A stretch of 64,000 bases of DNA from the NCBI RefSeq assembly GCF_031143425.1, contig NC_090446.1, forward strand, positions 653,005,717-653,069,716, read 5' to 3'. This stretch comes from Pleurodeles waltl. Lineage: Eukaryota; Chordata; Amphibia; Caudata; Salamandridae. The notes beneath the pieces were generated by a model. It ran no database searches and had not been told where the DNA came from. It worked only from the letters and a program-made list of their open reading frames with translations. Positions 54,861-64,000 of this stretch are shown one piece after another (the first letter of the stretch is position 1; each line of letters begins with the position of its first letter). A program made the translations under genes and the position numbers.

Positions 54861-56789
54861 ATTAATACCCAGTGGTGTTGTATGTGCCCTAATATGCTAG
54901 CTGACTGGGTTTTTTTGCGGTTGTGCACACGTCTGGCTATGTTGTTGTGTCCGCATAAGGTGGGGGCGATTGTTTGATTTCTCTTATTGCTTCAAAACAT
55001 ACAGCCTTCACAACAAAGAATAAACACACAAGACCTTTTGCCTTTCGAAGGTCGTGTTCTTTGTCTTCAGTTCTTAAAAATACTAAGCAGCCTATATCCT
55101 TTATTTGGTGTTTGTTTTCCTTGTCTCCTGGCTTGCAACAATTGGCATGCTTTTGTCTCCGACGTGTAATGGAGTTGCGGAAATGGTTAGTTCAAAATAT
55201 TTGCAGCTTAGCAACTGGTATGAAGAAATTTGCCTGTACTTCACTTACTTTCCCTCTAACTTCAGGAACCAGGCAGGCTTTCATGTACTGTTGGCTGTGA
55301 ATACTTGACCGGCATTCACCTGTTAACCCAGAACAGGCGAATTTCTGTGCCCAAAATCCAAATGAAACTGTCAGCTCGACACGAGATCTTAGTTTGGTTT
55401 CCTGCCACCGTAGCATCGACGTAAATGTTTTTACTTGTCAATAGTCCTCGCTGAAAGAGGCAGCTTCTTAGACGTAGAAGTCCCAGCCATTACAGTGTAG
55501 GTGCAAAATATCCCTTAAGTTTAATGACTTGTGGTGCACGCAAGCAGGCATGTTTGTAGATGAAAGAATAATTTCCATTAAAAGAAACCAAATAATATCT
55601 TGTCTTTTGGGGCCATAATAGGCTGATTACAAGTAGATATGACATAGAATTTCTAAATATGTGTTATAAATAGATATGAGGACAAGGAAAATGTTTTCAA
55701 AACTCCGTGCAGAGGTTATTATGCTGTACTTTGGAGTTTGTTGTGCACTTTTACTAGAAATTCAAAATAATTATTTCAGAGGTCCATAAGAAAGGTGATT
55801 TTGGGGTTTGCTGTCATCTACATCCTTCCTTTTACCCCTTATCTGCCCCACAAAAACCGACCTTGCGGTCGCACTATTTGCAAATGCAAGGCTATACAAT
55901 GACAGTCTGATGTGTAGGCTTTGCCAAAGGAACTAGTTATCAATGTGGTCTAGACATGTATGGTGATTGAGTAATGCCCACTATGATTATAGGGCTATGT
56001 TGTTGCCCTATGATGGGCTGATTCACTTTCAACATAAACACTCCTCTGTAAACTAAGGCATTTACTGGGCTTTATCAGGGAGACTCCAGTGGTTTAAACC
56101 ATGTCCAAAATCAATTGTCTGTATGCCTGCTGACAGAGTGGTATTGCCAGCTTATTAAAACGGTTTCCTCTCGCACTGTGCTGCTGAATGGATCTCTGTT
56201 TTCCTGGCATGTCGTGCTTATTCTGGAACGTTCCTTTCCCAGCAGCCTTCTATTTCACAGAGGTAGGGGCATAGTAGCTTGTGATTCAATTGTTTACTAA
56301 AACAGCTATTACAAAAGTATTGTTTTCCCCTAACATCTAGACCAAATTAATCACTACATTCTATGGCACAGAAACAAAATTTAGTTTAAAAATATGCAAA
56401 GAACATAAAAGCCTAATAAAAACATGTCTGTGTGTGCATATAGATGTGTGTGCATGTGTACACAGACACACGCATCGACATCTATGTTTTTATTGTGTTT
56501 TCATTATCTTTTTAGTTTAGGGGAGACCCCTAAGCATCCCCCTTAATGTAGGAGGTTTGGTTTTATTATTGTAAATATATATATATATATACACACACAC
56601 CAAATGCGCACACACACACACATAGAGAGAGAGAGATTTTAGTGGTTTGTTTACCTACCAAAACAACACAGAATAAATATCTCACTAGATTGGGGGCGTA
56701 TGTATGTGGTGTGTAAACATAAATTGATACACATGCAGAGAAACTAAATGAGAGGATGTTCAAGGACGGTCAGCAGTTTTTAATAGATC
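54861..56789. other. no gene; microsatellites
   Basis: Contains GT/CA-type stretches at about 56428-56475 and 56575-56635 (TATATA, then ACACACAC, then GAGAGA). No coding frame of note. Confidence 0.45.
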
Positions 56790-57520
56790 TTTTGTAGGGT
56801 CGCAACTTTGAACCTGGCACCAGACCCCATCCAGGACAGGTCAGGCAGGGAAGATCATCACAATAGGTGGGATACTGAACTATCATGCATTGGTGGATGT
56901 GTGACGTCTACTACACCCAAGGGACTGAGAATATACATTCCTCTCCTGCCCACACAGACTCGTCCCAGATCGATTACTTCATGCTCCACGGCCAGCTCCT
57001 ACCACACGTCGCCTGCGACATCCTGGACTCTCTCAGGTTTGACATCAGAAGCGCTGCACCCCACCACCCCGATGCTGGTTCATGAAAGCCTTTGCCTATG
57101 AGGCAACTTGTGGGGAAAACTGTATTGCGGTCCAACTTTTCTGACAACGAGGGGCTTGTGCCCTCCCTTGGAATGCTGTTGGCGGCTTGCAGTGAAACAC
57201 TGAGGGTACATGAGGGCCGAAACTGCGGCTGCAAATCATGAGGACTGCACTGACAGAGTCCTCCTGGAAAGAAAGATATGGCCCTCACAGCACAATACAG
57301 GACATCCCCCAGACAGTCTCTCCTTGAATTTGCCAAGTACAACTGAGCTCCTATTTCACGAAAGTCACAGAGAAGGTGCTGGTCAAAGTGCAGTGGCAGC
57401 AATACGCCAATAGAGAAAAGGCAGGTAGGCTCTTGGCTTTTCAGCTTAACCAAAAAGATTCGCAACTACCAGCGATATGGGATCAAGCTGGATCATCACT
57501 TATTCACCTGTATGAAATTG

Positions 57521-57544
57521 CCCCCCCCCCCCCCCCCCCCCCCC
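57521..57544 (+). repeat. poly(C) run of 24
   Basis: Unbroken C run inside the decayed LINE, an unusual homopolymer for vertebrate DNA. Confidence 0.9.
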
Positions 57545-57749
57545 AACATGTCTCTTTCTTCTATGCCTCCCTCTATACCATGGAACAAGGGGCCATTATA
57601 GAACTGGATGCCTTATTTGCCCCCTCACCTACCACTGCTGTCTGACAAGGGCTGCAATTTATGATCAGGAGCTTTCACAGAGGACGAAGTAGCTGTTGCT
57701 ATAACTGCCCTTCCAACTTGCAAATCCCCAGGGGAGGGCGGGGTGAATA

Positions 57750-58500
57750 TTAGAAGGTGGGAAAATAAATTCTGTTACCCAACCTGACAGTGGCTTTCCA
57801 GGAGGCTGAAGAGACAGGTATGCTTGGGGTTCTCTCCAACATAGCCACTATCACCCTTCTTCTCAAGCTGTGTAAGGATCCCCTAGATTGTGCCGCAACC
57901 GCCCAATATCGCTGCTCTATGTCGACAAAGCGTATGGCCAAGGTGCTGGTCGCTCGCTTGGGCAAGTCAATTCCATCCCCTGATCCATTAATCCCAGGTG
58001 GGCTTTTTCCTGGGCTGTAGCTCCCAAGATCATCTCCTGCTGTTGTCCCATCTGTTGTGGCAAACAAAGGACGACCTGTCCGAATTCTTATCGATTTCCC
58101 TGGATGCCGAGAAGGCATTTGATTGTGTCGAATGGCAATATCTTGTTCATGTAATGCCCCACAAGGGCTTGGGAGCAGACTTCATCTGTAAGGTCCGCCT
58201 TTACTAACACCCTGAAGACTCTTGTAGGGGACTTTTATGAGACCATTCCCAGTTGAACGGCGCACCCATCAGAGGTGCCTTCTTTCCCCCTCTAATTCCT
58301 TATTGCTCTGGAGCCCCTGGTGGTAGCAATCCAACGCTCACCAGGAGTGCTAGGTATCCCTACAGCTGTTGGAGAAGTTAAGACACTCGTCTATGAGTAT
58401 GACAGTTTACTTCACCTGTCCCGCCCTTGAATCTCGTTAGAAGTCATCATGTTGTTCATCGATGACTTCTCCCACCTTTGGCGGTGTAAAATTATTTAAA
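57750..58500 (+). pseudogene. L1-like reverse transcriptase remnant
   Basis: The best-preserved part of the plus-strand LINE. The finger block, the first catalytic aspartate in SLDAEKAFD, and IDD in place of ADD at the second catalytic site are visible across three frames. Stops and frame changes make it inactive. Confidence 0.75.
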
Positions 58501-60240
58501 TGAAGAGTGAAGCCCTGCCTGTGTCACGTGCAACCACCGAAGGCTGCATCTATGGTTATCCCATATAATGGGTCCCGACTGGGCTCCGCTACCTGGGACG
58601 CAAGATCAACAGAGGCCTCACTCATATGGTAGAGTACAACTTGCTCTCACTGGTGGATTGCGTGAAACTGGATTTTCAGAAGTGGTCCCCACCTGCCTCT
58701 CTCCCTACGTGGTAGAGTACAGACTGTTAAGGTGACAGAGGCCCCTTGTTTTAAGTTACTTGTTTGGAATGCTACCCTTACGAATACTGCTGACCTTGCT
58801 TGGGAACATAGATGCAGATATCCATGCCTACATCTGGAGCAGGGGTAATCCTAGGCTTTGGGCAACCCATCTCTGGCAGGATGCAGAGGCAGGTGGATTG
58901 CGATTGTCCCACTTGAAAACTCCTACTACCTAGGATTCCAACTCTCCCAAGTCTCAGCCCTCCTGGGCCCACAACTGGACAACCCAATGTGTACATGTCT
59001 AGAACATCTCCTAGTCGGTACCCCCCGCCACTGTATTTGTCCTTCTTCCACAGGGCAATATCCTCTAATCCAGTCCTGGCGACTGCTGCTGCATGGGAGA
59101 AAGCACAAAGATTGCTGGGTGTGCCCCCGTTCCTGCACCTGAAGGCACCAATATGGTTTAATTCGGCCCTGCAGGTTTAGGGCCAGCTGTTCTATGGGAG
59201 TCCTGGATAGCATGTGGGTTGCACTCCATGGACCAAATGTACAGTGGTAATCTACTTAAGACTTTACTGGCATTCAGAATTGAATTCAGTCTCTGACCCA
59301 TGGGGCTTTGATGTTACCACCCACTGGCATATTGCCTCTGGGTTACCCTTGGTCTGGTATCAACAGAATTCCCCAAATCACCTTTCCTCCAATAACTACA
59401 CACCCTGGGACATTACTGGGGAGTGGTGTTAGGCCTATACAGGTCCTTATTAAAATCTCCCATTCTGGGCCGTCAAGTTCTGCGACACAATTGTCTTGGA
59501 AGAGGACTCACAGCAGAGCCCAAGCCTCTGGCGAGCAGGCATCTTTGCTGGCCGGACATGACTGAGCCCTCCAGGAATCCAGACTTAAGATCCTTTAATT
59601 CAAAGCTCTGCAGAAGTGGTACTTGTCGCTGTAGAAGCTCCACTGGGCCAAGTTGCTACCCCATAACCCATGCTGGAGATGAGACCCGGATCTCTGTGAC
59701 TTGTTCCACACACTCTCGGCATGCCCACGTCTTGGAAACTACTGTGTGAACACATGGTCCCTGCTCCATCATCAATGCTCCTTTCCAGTTTCCGTCTCCC
59801 CTCAACTTGCCATTCTATTTCCAGCACTAACACCTCATGAACACTGATGGGTGACAACGTCCCTTTCCGTGGCAAACCTCTGCATCCTATGGCATTGGAG
59901 GAAACCCAAGGAACGGAGAATAGAACTCCAGATGATAGCCAGGCACAAGCACACAACATGTAAACTCGTTTGAGCGGGTTTGAGGCTCCTTCGTTATCAC
60001 TGAAGCCATAGGGCTACCTTAGCAGACCACTACTAGGCTACACGCAGAGTTGCACACCCCTTTGCCCCACCTAGATCTAACATTACCAGGACCTTTTCCC
60101 CACAACCTCCTACAACAGAAGTCTGGAAACATGGCTTGCCATATTCTGACAAGGTAGAGTTCTGGTGCACCTGAGACTGTCGTCTGGGACCCTGCTTTAC
60201 TCAGGCAATGCGCAAAGGCCATTTCAGCTCAGATATCTCA

Positions 60241-63200
60241 AAAACAAATACCCCAATAAACAAATCAGCAATAGACTGACCTAGTAGTTGTCAACCTTCG
60301 ATGCCTTTCATCTCACCTATATATTGTATCTTTGGAGTTACTTCAGAGCACTTGGATTGCATCAGAAAAGGTGCAGTGAACATAGTGGGGAGCTAGAGTC
60401 CATTCAGCGATTGTGAAGCCCCGATCTGATATTCTTTCGTGCTAGTTACTATTTGGTAAAATTCTGCCTAATTAATACAGAAACCACTGTTCTACACGGA
60501 AGTGACCTAAGACCTCATAGTTACAAATAAACTTAATGTTTGCATTGCTGATCCTAGTTTACTTATGGTTGCAATGTTATTTGTTACATGTTAACCCTCC
60601 TTGATGCTACAGTGTGCTTAAGGCTATGCTCTAATTGAAGTATTGTGGTGGTGAGATTATCTCTAAAAACATGGATATCTGTCCTCTCTCATTCCTGATT
60701 TACTTAATGGTTATGACTTTTAATGGCTAGCGTTGGGCTCACATTCAAGTACTGCAGCTCTGCTGTCCTACTTGTAACATGGATAATGTCAAAGCTAAAT
60801 AGGCGCAATTGCTTACCTACCAAATATACTTCCATACCTCTGCCATGTGATTTTAACTTTTGGCTTGGTACAACTCCACTTTTCACCACCTTTTTTTTTT
60901 ATATTCCTCAGTGTTTAATATGGTGTTCAACCAAATGTTACTGATACTAACTATACTGAGGTGCTCGCCTTCAACCCACTTTTTACCAACTATGCACTTG
61001 TCATATGAGTTATTTGGTCTGAATGTTATTTCAGCTGTATTGTCCATCTTGCCTTTGAGTCAACACTAATTTCCTTATTAGAAAATGGTCAACATTTCCC
61101 TGTATAGACATTCTTTGTCACAACACATATCTTTGGAGATCCTTCTGATTAACCAAATAAGTTCCATGTGCAATATCCTGATGGATTGTGCTACTCCTAT
61201 GAAGTCTAGGGGACACCTCCACATTGCCCAGTGTTCCGTCTAAAGTGGAAAAATAAATATTGCAAAAAACATCTGTGGCCTCAAGTCAAGCATTTTACGT
61301 CTATTTGGTAAAAAAAATAATCTGTTATTGAAGCAGGTTCGGGGCAAACACGATTGAAAACTCAAAGAAATCAATTCAGTCTGTGCCAGCCGCATTTAAT
61401 TGTTTTTGTGGGCTTCCCATTCCGGTTAACGTGTGGCAAATTGTTTTTCTTTTAAACAAAAATATAGATAAAATAAGGCAGCAGTTTTGAACTTCCTCCC
61501 CTGCTTGATATAAACTAGGTTATACAATACTTTCCATTCCCTCTGGCTTTTTCTCTCTTCGTCATGCCACAGTTCCTGCTTTGAAAAGTATACTTAGCTT
61601 ACTCAGGTGGGGGACCACAGGGAGACCGGTCGTACCCCAACCAATCATACAATTACTCACCCTTCATATGGCAAATTATACAGGAATGACCCAATGCAAG
61701 CAAATTTTCTTGCGTTAGAGAATATAACATTCTCCGGCAGTATTTATTACAATTCATAAACACAACAAATATTTTGTTCTCCATATAAATACCACAATAA
61801 CTATAGTACAGCATAGTTTTTGCATGGGCATATCTAATACATAAAATCTTCTAGCAAATACTCTGTAGCTAATACACGAATACATGAATTTTCATATCAA
61901 GTTAAGGAGTCGTGATTGACCACCCCTCAGGCCCTTGTGGTGCTGACCGATTTAATTGACGTAAATTGGCTTGGACCCAGGGCAACACCCTGCTGGTCCC
62001 TCCATAAGTTGTCTTTTAAAAGGCGAACTGTCTTGCCCCCTCAAGACAGAGGGAGCTTGGGCCAGCGTAACAGCTGTACCCCCAAACAACCAAGCCAGAG
62101 CTACCCAATACAGGGATTCCTCCTGGCACCCATTTAGAGGTGGTCCTTGGCCAACCAGGCCATACCTTGGTTCCTATACCAGCCCACCATCCCCTGTATC
62201 CCCAGGGCCTAGTAATGGAGTATCCCAGCTGGCTATGGACAATCGCAGTAGCAGGTGTCCCCAGCCTTCCAGTAGTGGCCGCAGTACCCCTGCCCCGGAT
62301 TGAGCTAAATGCTTAAAAATCCAATTCCATCCTGAATTCGCCTAAACATATTCACATATTCTTGATGCCAATGTTGTCTACCTGTTTTTTAGTGGCCAAA
62401 CATGACTCCTCCTCTGCCTCAGGCCTTGGTGGTTTTCCGACAAACTAGGGATCCCCCCAAATTCTGTTACTTAGTTCTGCATGAACTGCCATGTAGCTGA
62501 TGCCATCCACGGGCTTTATACCAGACTTGTAGCCCCCAGGCTAACCAATGAACCACATCCCTGTGCAAGGACAAATGTGCCGCCATCAAATGGCTAGACC
62601 ATCTATTCTAGCCTGCTGCAAGGCGCCACCTAGAAACAACTCCCAAGGACAGCCTGAGACCATGAAATAACAGAGTTAGTATACTCCTTAGTTCACGCAT
62701 CAGGAATATCCCCTAAGAATTGCTAAAAAACAATTGCCACCCATGCGTATGGTGATGACAGCCCGAGGCTGTAGCTGCCGAAGTTGACTTCAAATGCCAT
62801 CTAGAGGCGTGAACAAGAATCCAAGCACTGGCTGTAGCCATGTGACCTAATGATCAGATTTGAAAGGAGATAAAATAAATAGCATTAGTGATATAAAAGC
62901 AGTGCGAGTCATTTTGCAGTTACATCATGAAAGTAGCATAAGGCCCTTCTGACTCAGGCTCTTTACCACTCCCCATTCCTGCCACAGGATGAAGCTCCGC
63001 TCTCGCGGGAATTAGGGAATGACCTTCTCTCCCGCCTAACGAAGGGTGAACTTAGTGAGTCTTAACAATGATTCTGGACCAGATATCATCAAGGAGTGGC
63101 CCAGGAGCAAATAGTAGCGCTCACGCCACCCATATGCAGCTCACTGGTGTATAGGCCAGCCTACCAAAAACTGTCAAGCGTATGTTCAAATTGACATGCG

Positions 63201-64000
63201 CACTTGTCCTGATGTGGTCAGTAGCAGAATTCTAAGGCTAACTGATCGCCCTTTCTAGTTTCCTCAGCTGCCCTCCTGATGTACCATGGACTTATATATG
63301 CCTGCAATATATGTAAGAGACGCCTTTTGTGTGCCTGTTGAGTACTCCCACCTGAAGTGGCCATGCACTCTTTCAATCTGAGGCAAGTAAGGTCATCATA
63401 ACAAATACACTAGGTGGCAATTTGAATGCTAGATCTTCCGCCTATTAAAAAGGAGGTCCACAGTGAGTTGGGAGGAGCGTATGATCCTACTATGGCCCTT
63501 GAAGGCTGCTGAGAACCTTCCTCAAAGGCCCCCACCCCCTTTCAGCAATTGCAATGGTTCTAGTATTGACAGCTCTATGCTCCTGACCATAGTCAATGAA
63601 CTTCCCTTGAAAATAGACGCACCTCTTACTAATAAGGGTTCTCTCAGAACTCCTTGAAAGTTGTACCCATGCTTTGGCATAAACTGACTACAGTTTGAAC
63701 TGAGGATTGAACAGTGGTTTGTTTCAAGGCCATGGTCCTATCCTTTTGTTCACCCCAAGGTCTGGTTGCCAATGATGCAAGACACGATTAGGCTCTTGGT
63801 CAACCAGAAGAACATTCCTGCGTCATCTGTCTAACTGTCCCACCATTAACACTAAGGGGGATCTGTGCAATGCCCTACCCAGCCTGTTAAGACATTCAGT
63901 CCTCATCTTTCCTGAAAAAGTGGGTGCTGGAGAAGCAAGCTTTTTTTTATTTTTATAATGCCTTTAAGGAAGTTAAGCAAGGGCTCTGACATGACCTAGT
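60241..64000. other. no gene seen
   Basis: From 61900 to 63960 the composition is more balanced and reads like repeat-derived, non-coding sequence, but I see no reverse-transcriptase, transposase or terminal-repeat signature. Open frames here (for example 61971-62303 and 63463-63657) are under 111 codons and unrecognised. Confidence 0.35.

Larger units (their letters stand above)
56790..60240 (+). mobile_element. L1-like LINE, 5'-truncated and heavily decayed
   Basis: Plus-strand frames in order show AP endonuclease pieces (LNLAPDPIQDRS near 56808, SQIDYFMLHG at about 56960), then the RT. The RT reads LCKDPLDCAATAQYRCSMST and KRMAKVLVARLGKSIPS (57868-57990), FFLGCSSQDHLLLLSH (58003-58050) and SLDAEKAFDCVEWQYL (58098-58145). 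It continues with a decayed catalytic block LFIDDF at about 58452-58470. Later SQVSALLGPQL-type text and further C-terminal-like sequence extend to near 59960. Orientation is opposite to the 34817-41572 copy, and the RT is a different, more eroded lineage. The 3' end near 60240 is uncertain. Confidence 0.75.

Noticed and set aside
1..64000. tRNA genes or tRNA-derived SINE heads
   Set aside because: I looked for A and B box pairs (GGTTCGAATCC-like words) at tRNA spacing and saw none. A covariance-model scan would be needed to exclude decayed copies.

Overview
This 64 kb window looks like intergenic or intronic DNA from a very large, transposon-rich vertebrate genome. A salamander, perhaps a newt such as Pleurodeles, fits best. 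The reasons are the density of old L1, L2/CR1, Ty3/gypsy, piggyBac-like and Tc1/mariner copies, a tiny Harbinger-type hairpin whose ends begin GGGCCAGATGTA, and long single-copy-looking AT-rich stretches with almost no exon-like sequence. The species call is inference. No rRNA, tRNA, CRISPR array or bacterial-style operon is visible. Only three short exon-like segments were found (733-914 +, 1060-1248 -, 53153-53238 +), none with a recognised product.

Layout. 1-8.1 kb: two weak exon candidates, a pyrimidine-rich dispersed repeat and a decayed coding remnant near 6.7-7.2 kb. 8.15-10.39 kb: a 5'-truncated L2/CR1-group LINE on the minus strand. 13.6-17.7 kb: a second minus-strand L2 copy split in two by an unidentified element with 82-bp inverted repeats. 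That element was itself invaded by a Tc1/mariner element (14863-16425) with an intact 338-codon DD37E transposase, inverted repeats and a TA duplication. 17.8-21.55 kb: a TTAA-flanked piggyBac-like element without an intact transposase, containing hairpins and a 330-bp inverted repeat. 24.4-25.95 kb: a plus-strand L2 copy. 28.1-30.0 kb: a G-poor minisatellite and a second copy of the pyrimidine-rich repeat. 32.7 kb: a 68-bp Harbinger-like MITE.

34.8-41.57 kb: an apparently full-length but decayed L1-like LINE on the minus strand, with an A-rich 3' tail, target-site duplications and a YY1-like motif near its 5' end. 42.6-50.0 kb: an L2 fragment, then a possible solo LTR, then a complete Ty3/gypsy element on the minus strand (44643-49997). 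The gypsy element has 217-bp LTRs, a perfect 5-bp CATGC duplication, a polypurine tract, a primer-site candidate, gag with zinc knuckles, and protease, RT, RNase H and integrase broken by frameshifts and stops. 54-54.6 kb: a degenerate CTACTC-type tract. 56.8-60.2 kb: a second L1-like LINE on the plus strand, heavily decayed. The last 4 kb shows nothing recognisable.

The features do not form a pathway; they record successive insertions. The only open reading frame that looks capable of making a working protein is the Tc1/mariner transposase, and its element is the youngest-looking insertion in the window. The gypsy element is of intermediate age (9 transitions in 217 LTR bases) and the LINEs are older.
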